Origin: Perca fluviatilis
Lineage: Eukaryota; Chordata; Actinopteri; Perciformes; Percidae
Assembly (NCBI RefSeq): GCF_010015445.1
Contig: NC_053123.1
Span: 7,524,434-7,588,433 of the forward strand
Direction of reading: 5' to 3'
Length of the DNA: 64,000 bases
Both the position numbers and the translations under genes were made by a program. The notes beneath the pieces are model-generated. The model did no database searches. It was not told the DNA's origin and was given only the letters and a program-made list of their open reading frames with translations. Shown piece by piece: positions 1 through 11,813 of the stretch. How positions within the stretch are numbered: position 1 is the first letter of the stretch; each line of letters starts with the position of its first letter.

Positions 1-415
1 CCTTGGTGTTCTTGAAATGACCATACTTTAAATTATTCCCATTCCTTTTCATCACTCTATTCTCAACAAAACTCCTACTTTATTAAAAAATCATTAAAAA
101 ACTTTAATTGATAATGTGTGTTCTCTTAATGCAAAACGTGTCATCGGCCTTCCTTGTTGTGAGCAAATGCAGTCATCCCACCCAAGCTTTACATTTTTAA
201 TGCTGTGCATCCTGCTCTGCAGTTTTCTCCCAGGTGGCCTCTAGTTTCTGTACTCAAAACAGTGGGGAAAAGGGTTGTGGTTGAAGAGGGATACTGTCAG
301 GGGTAGACGTCATACGAATAACAAACACTCGTTACATTCACTATCGTTACTGTAACAAAGTTGTTTCTTGTGTACTGTTGTATTTTTTTAAATAGGTGAT
401 TGAACTTTTACTTAA
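1..415. other. No gene; probable degraded hAT-like repeat from about 300
   Basis: I see no gene here. From about 300 the sequence resembles the inner part of a common fish repeat whose right end appears near 1196, with the MITE at 416-701 sitting inside it. The assignment rests on recognition of family-like words only. Confidence 0.35.
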
Positions 416-701
416 AGCTTTAGTGCGTAACCTTTTTAGATGAATGAACGTCCACTACATTCAAGCCATTGCAAAATGAGTTGCTACAAAGCTAATTAAT
501 AATAATTAAGCTCTCTCTGTATTTCTCAGTATGGCTATGTTCTGAAACTGGTGTCGTCCAGCGACTTTCATGCAAAAAAAAGCGTGGAGGAAGGACGGGG
601 GGTGGTGCGTGATCACGGAAGGCTAGCTCCATGTGGATCCACCTCATGCTCCATGTGGACAGAATTCCTCATGGGGTCGACAGAAACTACGCACTATAGC
701 T
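416..701. mobile_element. TTAA-flanked MITE (286 bp)
   Basis: Inverted ends read AGCTTTAGTGCGTA on the left and TACGCACTATAGCT on the right, one mismatch apart, and each end is flanked by TTAA (412-415 and 702-705). There is no transposase. The TTAA target and 5'-AG ends fit the Kolobok class better than piggyBac, whose ends usually begin CC; that assignment is inference. The small frame at 551-766 lies mostly in this MITE and is not a gene. Confidence 0.75.
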
Positions 702-1119
702 TTAAGTGTCAGCGTAAGTATTGTACTCTGCTACATTTCAAGAGTAAAAACAAAAGTCACATTTAGTTGTGAAAATGTAACAGAAGAAAGTAAGTAAATC
801 AGCGCAGATGTGTCTGCGGCCGCAGGAGGGCAGAGCTCGGTAGAGGGGACACTCTGCACTCAGCTGACACTCCGGAAGAGATACATGTTTGCGTTCGCCT
901 GCCGAGGTTCAGCCATCAGCGGGCTGGAAGCGTGCGGAACGACGGTTGCACCAGGGACGGACCTAGTATTTAGTGAACAGTACAAATGCACAACAATGCG
1001 ATCAAAGTATGGGTACCATCCTCATGGGTTATGGTTAGCATTATTGTACCTTGTCATAGTTAACATAGAAACATGTACCACAGTAATGCTACTTTAATTG
1101 ATGTACATTTGTACACAAA

Positions 1120-1196
1120 TACGCTTACTTTTACTTGAGTTAAATGAGTATAAACTAACACTTGAGTACACTATTTTGGTACTCTTTCCACCTCTG
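1120..1196. repeat. hAT-like repeat terminus fragment
   Basis: The segment has runs of the form ACTTTTACTTGAG and ends in TCTTTCCACCTCTG, a typical end of fish hAT-type non-autonomous elements. The matching left end is not clear, so this is called only as a fragment. Confidence 0.4.
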
Positions 1197-3030
1197 GATG
1201 TTGTGTATTATTCTGTGTATACATGCACATCAACATGCAACAGAGTAGTAATGTAGCCACGTTTGAGATGCTCATTTGTGCATTTGATGTAAAAAATAAA
1301 TAAATAAAAATAGGCAAAAGCAGATGCACATGTTGCCATAGTGCCTATATTGTTTTACCTACTAATTTACCATCTGGCCAAGGGAAAACAGTGAGAAACT
1401 ATGTGCCTTTTGGCACATTTTCAGTGATGTTGATCAATGTCCATTGTCCCTGAAAATGAATAAATATGCTAAATATGGCAATACATCATACACAAGTGCA
1501 TTTGTATGAGTGTTGTACAGGAACTGAACATGCAGGTGGAGGATGATAGTCATAGAAATTCCACATTTAGCACTGTTATAGTCAAAGGAACCTAAACACA
1601 TTTTCACACAGTGTACAGCATACCCTCTACACACACAAACACACACAAGCGTCAGATCAATCACGTGAAGGCAATGCCATGCGTTCCGTGTCTAATTGAA
1701 AGTAAGCAGATGGTTGTGGGCTTTTATAAAGGGAACTTAACATCAGGTGCTGAGGCATTTTGAAGAAACTCCCGTCAGGGGTGCAAAGAGAAATGTGAAC
1801 AAATCTCAGTTCCGTTAGATCAGACACAGGCAGGCCCCCACCCAAGAGGGAGCCTTCTAATCGATACTAAAACAGTGAAAACAAGTCCAGGCCAAGACAC
1901 AAGAGAGTGATAATGACAGGGGAGAGGAAGAGGTAGGGAAAGAGAAAGTGAAGATCGGGGGAAGAGGGAAAAGATGGGGAGCAGGCAGGTGAAATGAGGA
2001 GAGAGCAGTGACTAAAAGAGAGCAAGAGAGAGTGATAGAGTGGGTGAGACAGAAAAGAGAATAAAAATACAGGCATTTGGCTGGGGCTCAGCCTCTGAGC
2101 AGCACGGCTGAAGATTCACTATCTGGCAATTTAACGGTTTTAAACAGCTATAAAAAGTTTTAATTTTTCCCTGAGATGTGTGACATAATTAGAGCTACAG
2201 CCCAGTGAGAAAAACTGCAGTGAGTGGATAAAGAGACAGGCATGGGGCAGTGGCATTTAGCTTTCAAACATCTCTTGTGAAAATTAGTTGCAACACCCCA
2301 AATCCTGATAAGCATAAATCCTGATTCAGTTCCCCACTAATTACAGTTAATACATGTTTAAGGGAGCTGGGATGACAAAAGAGCATGCATAACACTGTAG
2401 AAAACGTGATACAGACAGTTACAGGTTAAGCTCCACTGCCCTCTCCTCTCTTTCTCCCTGGAAGCTTTAGCAAGTTCGGCCTTTGATCGTTATTTGGTCT
2501 TACATCTAAGCTGGCTGCTGTAGTGAGGTAGTTCTCGGAGCAGTACACAGCTTATTAGATTTCGCAGGAAGTAGCACTCTCCACTTCCTGAAAAATGAGG
2601 ATTAAATTGTCCTGCAGGAAAGGCTGAATTGCCCCTCAATTGATGAGGTTACACAGCCGGGAGAACATAGCGTTCCTGGCACAATGCACCCGCTATCAGT
2701 ATGGATGGGTCCCTTATGGGTGAGCTAATGTGGCTTCTTATCAAAATTTGATCCAAATTGCATCATGTTCTTTTAATGAGGTTGCAATTCAGCTTGGGGG
2801 TGTGTTTCCCAGCAATTGGAAAAATCAGTCAGCCTCAGACATATTACTGTATGTGTGATGTACGGAGTGTACACGTGTCAATGTAGGCAGATGTCCATGT
2901 GGATTGCTCTTGTTTTTTTTTTGTTTTTTTTTGTTTCTTCGTTACAAATCTTTCTACCAACGGAAGTTGGTACAAGCGGTGTAGAGATTTGGAAGCACCT
3001 CTGCAAAGCTCTGCGACCTACATTGACCCA
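1197..3030. other. No gene recognised; purine-rich tract and T-runs
   Basis: No protein family is recognisable in any frame. The stretch holds an AATA-rich run near 1290-1312, a long purine-rich tract at 1915-2064 (separate entry) and poly-T around 2909-2936. Short open frames here have no family resemblance. Confidence 0.6.
1915..2064 (+). repeat. Purine-rich (GA) tract, about 150 bp
   Basis: The + strand is almost entirely A and G for about 150 bases with only scattered pyrimidines. Such tracts can form triplex structures, but nothing in the sequence shows that this one does. Confidence 0.65.
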
Positions 3031-3582
3031 TAACGCTGGGTTTCCACAGGCAGCTTCTTTTCAACTGTAACTCGGCTGAATCCGTCACACGCAGCGGATG
3101 TGTACACGTTTTGCAAACAATTTGTTGTTGGTGTCGATATACGTTTCTATCAGTTTCTATCTGGCCCATCACAAACTATTTGGTTAAGTTTTCTACTTCA
3201 GTCACACACTTTGCCGCTCAAAACGTTGTGTTTAGTTTAGTGCAAAGACCTTAGCCCTCTGCCAAGCTAGCCGTTAACATCCCTGTACACTTACAGAGAC
3301 GTATCAGAAAGTAAGCTATAAGGAAATCACGTTCTTTGAATTTGCACAGAATTTTAAATATAGCATATGTGGATGCACAGGAGAATATGTTGGAGGCACG
3401 TTCGCGAGTCTGCCCTCTCACTGGCGACCGCTCTCCCAAAGTTGACTCACAGTCAACTTTGGGAGAGCGGGGAGAGCGGTGAACATCCAGACACTATTGC
3501 CCCAGATTGGCTCATAGCGGGGGAATGAACTGGATGGCTCCGCTCTGCCGTTATTTTAGCTGCCTGTGAAAACCCAGCATAA
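3031..3582. mobile_element. TIR MITE, CGCTGGGTTTYCACAGGCAGC family
   Basis: The ends are inverted: GCTGGGTTTCCACAGGCAGC on the left and, reverse-complemented, GCTGGGTTTTCACAGGCAGC on the right. TAA lies outside both ends, compatible with a 3-bp TAA duplication of Harbinger type, though one extra base on each side leaves the boundary uncertain. There is no transposase. The inside holds a strong hairpin at 3428-3470. Confidence 0.65.
3428..3470. repeat. 20-bp perfect hairpin with 3-nt loop
   Basis: CCGCTCTCCCAAAGTTGACT is followed by CAC and then its exact reverse complement. It lies inside the MITE at 3031-3582, and a GGGAGAGCGG word is partly repeated just downstream. Confidence 0.9.
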
Positions 3583-4767
3583 CACTTTTCTCTTCATCGA
3601 CCTGAAGAGCTATTTACGTGTATCTTCAGTTACTGCAACTTTGTAGACATTACTGTCAGCATATGTTGCATTTAAATATATATATATATAAAAAAGAGTC
3701 ATATAGACTTTCCAGATATTTCTTTTATTTACTCCCACTAAGCACATCATCTAGCCTCGTTTAGCCCCTTCAGAAAGACACATGGTTGGGCAATCACGCC
3801 ATGCCAACAGCGGGCTATTCTAGTCATCCTTCTGGAGGATTTATGCCTGAAGCTTTTTGGCAACACTTGGGATTGGAGATAAAGCATTGGCTGCTGAAGG
3901 AAGTGTGATCAGTAAACACAAAAACCGAGCAAACAGATTTGGGATTCAATGTTAAACACCATGTTCTGAAAACAACCCCATCTTGGTTTTTAGCTCAACT
4001 TCAAAAGGTCTGCATGCATGTGAATTTGTGCACACTGTGCATTTGCATGTATGTGTCTTTGGGTATGCCCGAATGTATCCAGGCCATATTTTTTTTCGTG
4101 TACTAAAATATCTTGGAGCATTATCATTCCGCAACACCTTTTCTTCCCGCAAAATGCAGTTAGGAATGCATAGAAGTGACAATGAATTAGCTAAATACCT
4201 TTTGAATTAGTATACCCTCCATTAAACAGCTTTGTTCACACCATCTGTACATAAGCAATTCCCTCAGAAAAAGCATTTTATAAAAAATAATAATAATGGA
4301 GATGTCACATAACTCTACTTCTGAGCCTCCCACTCAACGAGACACCACGAGCCATGCATATGTTCACCAGTTGCTGTGATGCTCAGCCATACCTGCCAAA
4401 TGTTGATTTCTAAAAATAAGGATGGCTCTCCAAAGCAGAACACACACACACACACTCATACTGCCTTCAAACTTTATCTGCAAAGTCCCTCATAGTCCTG
4501 GCTTAATATAATGACTCCCATCTCGGGATAAACTTTCTACAACACGGCAGATGGCAATGGTTTACATGTAAAACAACAGCCTTATCTGCTGCTCATTGCT
4601 GCTGCTGGAGGAGCGTTCAAATGAAATCCTTTCCCCCTCTCTTCAGCCATGCCCTGAAGGGACGATACACACACATCTGTTATTGACCTGCAAGCTGGCT
4701 AATGAGGACCAGGCGCTGGACATGTATCTCAACACTGGAGCAAGTGTGTGTGTGTGTGTGTACATGC
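3583..4767. other. No gene recognised; microsatellites
   Basis: There is no supportable coding region. It contains short (TA)n at about 3676-3691, (CA)n at about 4440-4456 and (GT)n at about 4744-4760. Confidence 0.6.
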
Positions 4768-4865
4768 TTTGAAGCTGTTGTCCAGAGGAATACTTAATGG
4801 ATGCTGCAGCAGTGCTCCTCCTTGCAGTTAAGAGAAGCTACCTCACATATGGCAGTTGTATTGTC
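4768..4865 (+). repeat. Donor arm of a 98-bp perfect inverted duplication
   Basis: This 98-bp sequence recurs base for base as its reverse complement at 5338-5435. The surrounding DNA is not repeated, so the match ends sharply. Since the other copy interrupts a mobile element, this one is probably the source. Confidence 0.9.
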
Positions 4866-5234
4866 ACACAGTGTAAGGCTTGTGTTGGTATCATAGAGAG
4901 TATACTGGTGCATTACAAATCCTGCACAGTGTGTTAGAAACAGCAGTGATGTCTGCATCAATCAAGTCAGTCAATGTCTCTGGCTTTGAAGCTGCATTAA
5001 TCAATTTGGTTTAAGCACTTGGTAAATTTGATTTAAAACATCTGAAAACACAACGCTGACATATTATCACCTTATAAAGTTGTTGTGGCAAACTTTTTAG
5101 CAAACACTACCAGCAGACAAAGAGAAACATTATATCATTCATTTAGAATCGGGTTTCTGACAACCAGACAAATCTAAGCTATATTTCGCTCTCCACCAAC
5201 TCCTGGGCAACATGTATGTCTCTATCTGAGCATG

Positions 5235-5510
5235 TAGTCTCGCATTGCCAGACCTTCCTCCACAGCACCGCAGAGGAAGGTCTGGCTAGATAGTCTAGCT
5301 AGCTGTCTGGATTTACCCTGCAGAGATCTGAGGAGCAGACAATACAACTGCCATATGTGAGGTAGCTTCTCTTAACTGCAAGGAGGAGCACTGCTGCAGC
5401 ATCCATTAAGTATTCCTCTGGACAACAGCTTCAAAATGCCAACCCAAAGAAATGGCAAGGTGTGGGACACCTGAATAATCCCGGAAGTGGAACGTCGTCG
5501 ATATAGACTA
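5235..5510 (+). mobile_element. TAGTCT...AGACTA MITE with 9-bp target duplication, patched inside
   Basis: It starts TAGTCTCGCATTGCCAGACC and ends ATATAGACTA. The flanks are CTGAGCATG (5226-5234) and CTGAGCATT (5511-5519), an 8-of-9 target duplication. A 14-bp perfect hairpin (5247-5260 with 5273-5286) lies near the left end. The middle is replaced by the inverted 98-bp block at 5338-5435. The same family occurs at 6235-6475 and, inverted and truncated, near 10720-10898. Confidence 0.8.
5338..5435 (-). repeat. Inverted 98-bp copy of 4768-4865 inserted in a MITE
   Basis: It is an exact reverse complement of 4768-4865, separated from it by 472 bp, and lies in the middle of the MITE at 5235-5510. 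Its edges match neither a TIR nor a target duplication. Confidence 0.9.
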
Positions 5511-6225
5511 CTGAGCATTAGAGCGGAGCGGGAGCGAGCGGGTGGATTATCGATACAGTGCAGAGCGAATTTCAAAATGTTGGAGCGTTGCATTATCTTC
5601 CCTCCTCCAATTTCGCTCCGGTATTACTCGCATCATAAGTTTGAAGCATGCCCGCACCCACCCTCCATGCCGTTAGTGCCTGTTATCCGGCAGACTTTTT
5701 TGCTGACAGAGCTCTTGACATTAAGAGAGGATGAGCGGTGTTCATCTGATAAATACAACTCGGACTTTGTTCTTTTTTTGGAGCTAGAGGTGAACCATTT
5801 GAGTAGAGCGGGGTGAAATCTGAGTTGAGTTCGGAACAATATTGAGCGCCCACATCTTCTGGTATCTATAGCTTGCTATATGTTCCACAATTTAGATGTT
5901 AACGTTTCAAGGGGCCCAGAAACAACTTTAGGAAAACAGTATTTTTGATTCATCACTTATACTTTCCTACATTTACGCTTTCCTGCAGCATGATACCTGG
6001 GTGATTGTACTGGTCATGTGTTGGACTTTCACGATGAGAGGAGAACCTCAGGCTACCTAAATAACCAATCTTGTAAAAGAGCGGTTGTCTAAATTTAGTT
6101 TCTCAGTCATTGTTCATGGTGCCAAAAAGAAAGCCTGCTCTGGGGGTAATACTTGACAGGAGTTAGACAAGTCAGTTGGAGTTTGCTGACTGGAATGTAG
6201 CCCGGGAAAAACAAGATGGATGTAG
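5511..6225. other. No gene recognised
   Basis: The left part has a GAGCGG/GAGCGAGC-rich stretch around 5520-5545. The + frame at 5487-5816 and the - frame at 5633-5839 overlap the same sequence and resemble nothing I know. Confidence 0.5.
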
Positions 6226-6234
6226 TCAGATTTG

Positions 6235-6475
6235 TAGTCTCGCATTGCCAGACCCTCCTCCACAGCGCTGCCGAGGAGGTTCTGGCTAGTCCACACAGCA
6301 TTCCAGGATAAGAGAAAAACATGCTCTGGTTTACTGGGATTTCTTTAAACCGGTCACAATCGTCATGGGCGGCGCTTGAGAGCAAAATATCAAAATGCTA
6401 AATATCCTCGGGAAGGAACTTGTTTTGGTGGAACATGTGTATGTTCAAAAGTTGTTGAAATGAAATGATAGACTA
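6235..6475 (+). mobile_element. TAGTCT...AGACTA MITE with 9-bp target duplication
   Basis: The 241-bp element starts TAGTCTCGCATTGCC and ends GATAGACTA. It is flanked by a perfect 9-bp duplication TCAGATTTG (6226-6234 and 6476-6484). An imperfect hairpin lies near 6248-6285. The 9-bp duplication does not fit hAT (8 bp) exactly, so the superfamily is left open. Confidence 0.85.
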
Positions 6476-7748
6476 TCAGATTTGTAATGTGGCTAAGGAA
6501 GACACATCAGAATCAAACTGTAATAAATTGCATTTGTGGATTTTATCCAAACATTTTATGTGGCTACTTGAAATGGTAAGATGTCCATTTCTTTTTTGTT
6601 AGGTTCCCGAGTTTAGTTCCTTTATCAATCAACATACTGTAGGCCTAAATGCATTTTAATGGCAACAGCTGTGTGATTGGCTAGCCGCTATATCAACATT
6701 TAAAATGAGTGATTACAGAGGAGGAGTTGACAGAAGGTTGACTTCTTAACTTCACTGCCACACTGCCCCGGCAGTAACAGTGGTTACTCAGCCCGTTAAA
6801 CCTCCATTAAGTCCCCTCCTGCTCTCAGTGATCATCTAAACACATATTATTATTTTCTTTTTTCTTTTTCTTTTTTGGTCTTCTCTCTCTCTCTCTCTTT
6901 TCTCTGGAAAAATTGACTGTTAACTGTCTGACAGTTTATCTTTTTCTGTTTATTGTATCATTTGAGAAAGGGGTTGGTAAAATAAGATCCTTTCCGATCA
7001 TGGATATGTAATGTAATATAGCAAATAATTCATGGTTTGATTATAAAATGTGTCTGTTTCCATGAGCGGAATAAAAAACAATGTGAAGTGAAGTGAAATA
7101 CAGCCAAATTCACAACATAGTTTAAGAGGTTCCGATTATTTATCCAGCGCAGCCCCTGTAAGGAACACAGTAGGAAGGACTCCTCACTCTGCATCCAGAT
7201 ACTCGTGATGAAGGAACTACTTTGCGGTTCCTGGTGGCAGAAACAAAGAACAGCATGTTTGATTTTATAAGGCTGAAGGATACTGCGTGCTTACTGCTGC
7301 AACCAAACCACAGTGGAAAAGTAGAGCACTTTTACGTTCTACCACTGTGGTTGCTAACTGTCTCTGTCTGCTGTGAGGTGCTGGGCACGTAGCATAAAGT
7401 CGGTTTATTACAGTTTCACTGCTAAAACCCGCTGCCTGCTGCTGCTACAAATGAGTGTGATGGGAGAGGAGTAGGCTGGCCAGAAAACCCAAACCAGGTC
7501 AAACAGAGGAAGTAGTTCCGTCGATCTCAGAGGACTGCAGAGTTAGAATTCTCTGATGGAGATATCCCTTTCACAATCATCCACGATCCATTGTTGCAAT
7601 AAAAAACATTCTTTTAACTCATTTCCTCTCTGCAGTCATGGTGAGCGTTAGCAGAAGTGGCAGGTAGCAGGCGTTCAAGAGCACCCACAGCAACCAAACA
7701 CTGTTGCTTCACATGTTCTCTGTCAGAATAAAACCATGCATGCATGTG

Positions 7749-7754
7749 CGCGCG

Positions 7755-7788
<34 letters not shown>
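7749..7788 (+). repeat. (CG)n/(CA)n microsatellite
   Basis: A short alternating GC run leads directly into about 16 CA dinucleotides. Confidence 0.95.
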
Positions 7789-7789
<1 letters not shown>

Positions 7790-8579
7790 CCTAACACCAA
7801 AAGGTCAGAGAGGTTTTGTTTTCCTCTTGAGTGATGTCAATGCTCTGTCACCCTGAGCCATTTTGAAAGTGTTGCGATACTGAGCCTCTCTGTTTTAGTG
7901 ACACTTTGGTCCCGAAAGAGCCCCCAGGCTCTCAGGCTGAAAATGTATCTCTCTGTATTCAACCTACATCTCGCCAGGACAACTCTGTCTGGAGGCACTG
8001 AGAGTAGGGGACATCTCTCCTTCTTTTTCTCTCTGTCTTTCCCTAGTTTTTGTATTTTCTTTACAACCACAGAGAAATTATCCACTTGTTACAACATACA
8101 ATAGAATTCATCTTAAAAAATAGAATTCAGCATGAAGCCTTGTCATGTTAATGTCAAGCGGCAAAAGAAGACAAGTGCAGTTCAGTAATAAAAAATAAAT
8201 ATAAATATCAAAGGAATTTTTTTTTTATGGATTCTGCATGATAGCTGTGCAGAGGCTAAAACAGCGGGAGTTAACTGAGAGTTGGATGAACAAGCGGGTG
8301 ACTAAAAGCACATTCAAAGAGGGATGTGAAGTCCTGCTTGAAATGCTGCAGGGGATAAAAGGAAAGGAGCAATCAAGCGGATTTAAGAATTCCATGCATT
8401 TACATTCTGATTAAAGGAATGTGTTTTAAATAGCTTGCATTTCATCACTGATAATAGCTCAACTGCACAACACGTCCTCATACCTAAACGAAAGAATAGG
8501 TTGTTTGCCAATGGCTCCCAAAACAACATATATGACTGTTGCCAAGTATCAGCGACAGCCGCACTTTGTGTAACGGTCG

Positions 8580-8760
8580 CAGATTTAAACATGCGGTTAA
8601 CATTGTGAATTGAAACAAAATGGTTAGGTTTAGGAAAATGTCATGGATGGGTTAAAATAATTATGTTTGTAAATGAATTACATTACGTATGTGACGTAAG
8701 TTAACTACGTTGTGTAAGTTAACTTACAACCCGATTTCCTCTCTATGCAGACTCTTTTTA
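8580..8760. repeat. Dispersed repeat fragment (GGTTAGGTTTAGGAAAA type)
   Basis: The words GGTTAGGTTTAGGAAAA and ATGGNTGGGTTAAAATAA resemble a common fish dispersed repeat. Similar words (CAGGTTTAGGAAAAGATCAT) occur at about 34240. No ends were found. Confidence 0.4.
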
Positions 8761-10510
8761 CTACATCACATGACTTCTTCCTTTGCTCCCTTCATAATTA
8801 CCACGGCTACTAGAGGTTGCTGCCTAACAACAAATGTTAATATGGATCGGGATTAGCTGCTTGCACAGATGACCTACATGGACGTTTTTTTTGGGGGAAA
8901 GACTGTTGTAAGTCTGCAACTGCAATGTTCTTCTTCTGCACTTACTCTCTGTTACGTCAGTGTCTTCTCAATAGGAGTGGTCACTTAACCCACTCCCCCT
9001 TTACTAAGTAGCTTTTCAAGATCAGATACAATATAATTATGTATTGATCCTGAAGATGCAATCCATATATATCGATCGTCACAAAGTCACACTGACATGA
9101 CATGACTGATGGTTTGTGGGACAGTTTCCTATTAATTAGTTATGTAATCTAAGCCCTAAATTTTCACTGTTTGTATCTGACGTGAGTGGCGTAAATGGCA
9201 TCTGGCAGCTGTGAGTTACATGCTCCCCAGCAATCAGCCTCAAATCCTAAAATAGCATTGACTTGTTCAGGAATAGTCAATTTGCTTGCATAAGGTAGAA
9301 CAACATTCCTTATTTGAGCAGCTGAACACATTGTAACCACAAAAAAATGGACTAGCAAAAAAATGATACGAGTCCTACATTATAATTCTTCGTTGACACC
9401 CATGGTTACTGATGGCAATGGCACATGTGTTTTACTACTAAAAACACACATGCATCAACCACAGAGGCCAGCAAGCACACCTTGAGCAGTTACTTTGTCA
9501 AAAATGCAACAGAATCAACGCAACTTGTGTTATTTTATAGTGCAGCCACAAACAAACCGTGGACGAAAAGGATATTTAAAAAAGTCAGTAATTAGTGTTA
9601 GTAGTTTTCCAACAGCACAGTAATTAGTTGTTCGTTAAACCTGATATGCTGACAGAAACACTTACAAAAAAACAGTTTTGTGTGTCTTGTTTTGTGGACA
9701 CATTTCAACAGATCAATAACAGTCAGCACTTATTTTGATGACAAATACATTGAGAGCCCTGTGGGAGCTTTACAATAAAAGCCACCCTGTGGTTCGCCCG
9801 ATGAATACTTTTAATGTGAAGCAGCAGCAGACGTTAAAAGCAAAATGTAATATTTTTGGGTGGGAAATGTTCTGTTGTAGAGTCCTATCAGTAAACAACA
9901 AGGCTTCCATCTATGAGATAAAATTACAGTAACAAAGTACATGCGTGTAGAAGTTCCTGTGAATGTTTTGTCTGTGAAAAGGTGTGAAATGTATGTAAAT
10001 CCTGTACAGGAATGGCGGAGTCCGCCATTAAGGCTGTATTTACACCAAATCAGGCATTGCGGTGAAAACGGCAGTCCTCCCGTTCATTTGAATGTGGGTA
10101 GTGACTTAAGGCTGTGGCGGTGGGGACCACAGGGGATGCCGAAAAAAATATACAGCGGAACTGCGGTGAAAAGTTGAAACGTAATCAACTTTTGGAGAAA
10201 CGCAATCCAACGTCACGCTGCGGTGGCCAATCATGTAGTCTGGATGTCCCTCATCTTATGCTTTTTTGTGTGTTGCCATTCTCAAACTCTGTTCGCTACA
10301 GGAGGCTACACGCTGAAAATGGCAAGTTTTGAACCAAATTTGGTTCATGAAATAAGGCAGGGGGAATGATTGTAAAGATTTACTAGGAATATGTCTACAG
10401 CATTTACTCTCTAGCTGGGGATGTTTGGTGTGATTGCTGTGGACAAAGTACACACGGCGATACACTGGTAAGAGCAAATCACGATTAACCATGTATCCAG
10501 CTAATTTAAA

Positions 10511-10640
10511 GATTGTTTTTAGGCCTTTATTTTTGACAGGACAGCGAAGACATGAAAGGGGAGAGAGAGGGGGAATGACATGCAGCAAAGGGTCGCAGGT
10601 CGGAACCGAACCCGCTCTCATCACGCTTCACATGCGCCCA
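10511..10640 (-). mobile_element. tRNA-derived SINE with 18-bp target duplication
   Basis: On the minus strand the element begins at 10640 with a tRNA-like head whose B box reads GGTTCGGTTCC, continues through a CCCTTTGCTGCATGTCATTC body and CT-rich run, and ends in an A-rich tail near 10520. Both sides carry the identical 18-bp duplication GTATCCAGCTAATTTAAA (10493-10510 and 10641-10658). The perfect duplication indicates fairly recent retroposition. The head looks 5'-shortened, since no clear A box is present. Confidence 0.85.
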
Positions 10641-10719
10641 GTATCCAGCTAATTTAAATAGCTCACTGTTACTGTATTGTGTGAACAGTTAACTTCATTT
10701 AATATTTAATGTGGCATTT

Positions 10720-10898
10720 TCTTTTGCAGGTTGCAAATGTTTCACCAAAACAAGTTTCTTCCCGACACTATTTTGCAGAGCCACCTGTGTTTAGAGCTTA
10801 GCACCGCCCAAGACGATTGTGATTGGCTTAATCTATGTGTGGTGTAGCCAGTTCTTACCCCACAGCACTGTGGAGATGGGTCTGGCAATGCGAGACTA
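10720..10898 (-). mobile_element. Truncated inverted copy of the TAGTCT family
   Basis: The reverse complement starts TAGTCTCGCATTGCCAGACC at 10898 and follows the 6235-6475 copy through CAATCACAATCGTC and AACTTGTTTTGGTG. The other terminus and the target duplication were not found, so it is called truncated. Confidence 0.7.
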
Positions 10899-11813
10899 TC
10901 AATCACGTAACCTACCGGTGATTAGACAAAACACAATGGATTGGGAAACACAATGGAAACACAAATGGGCCATAAGTGACACTCCCACACCGCTGCACAA
11001 CCCATGCGCTAATTTCTGCAGCGCCTGATTTGGTGTGAATGCATCCTACCAGTGAAAGCTACTTCATGGAGAGGAAATTATTGAATGCAAATTGAATGTA
11101 TTTGTCGAAATGTTGAATGATAATGATAATCATTAAGAAGAAGAGTGGAAAGAAGAAGAGAGAAGAATGAGGTTTTAAATAATGAAAATCTTAAGAAATA
11201 TAACTTTAAAGCTAAACATGTAAATTGTATTGTTTGTTTTATGGTCTTTGCTGTCAGGTGGGAGCAGGTCAACCAGCACACACCATGACATGTCATTTTT
11301 ATAAATGAGTGCTGACTCAACCTAACCAGGCTTGTTTAGGCAGTCACTGGTGGCAAATACAAGTATACCCTGGCCTATCCGATTTGTCCTTCTTACCTTC
11401 CTGATGGGAGAATTAACTGTTAATTAATTTGATTCCTCCCAAAGTCACAGTGAGGTGTGTGATGGCTCACTGACCTCAATTATCCTGACCAGTGATGTCC
11501 TGTTAGACTACTTTTTCATTGTCTATATCTATTGATTGTGTGCCCACAATGGAATACATGACAGCTAAATAGACTTGAGTGAGTTTTTCTTTTGGGTTGT
11601 TCATGTCATTTAGGCCTTTTCCCTTTCCTAATAAGGGGTCCAAGCCCGAGGGGGCTGGGAACGCAACGCGGTTCACAGATCCAGCTGAGATGTGGAACTC
11701 TATTGTTTTCCTAAGGATTATTCTTATTTTTTTCTAAACCGTACATAGTGGGGGGTTGCCATTTTCAGGACTGGTCCAGATCCCTGCAAGTACCTTGGAC
11801 AAAGATATTTCCA

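Larger units (their letters stand above)
6485..10030. other. No gene recognised; simple repeats and one repeat fragment
   Basis: No frame has a recognisable product. It holds a (CT)n run near 6880-6900, an 11-bp perfect inverted repeat around 7308-7350, a (CA)n tract at 7757-7788, and a fragment of a dispersed fish repeat around 8580-8760. Confidence 0.55.
10031..11048. mobile_element. TIR element (ACACCAAATCAGGC) holding nested insertions
   Basis: The left end reads AGGCTGTATTTACACCAAAT. The right end reverse-complements to AGGATGCATTCACACCAAAT, so the two are clearly related inverted termini. No transposase is recognisable. Inside are a SINE (10511-10640) with its own target duplication and an inverted, truncated copy of the TAGTCT family. 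The outer element is therefore older than both. Confidence 0.65.

Noticed and set aside
10256..10624. 122-codon minus-strand frame
   Set aside because: It spans the SINE junction and the SINE target duplication, so it is a chance frame.
10600..10640. tRNA gene on the minus strand
   Set aside because: Only a B-box-like GGTTCGGTTCC is present, with no cloverleaf. It is the head of a SINE.
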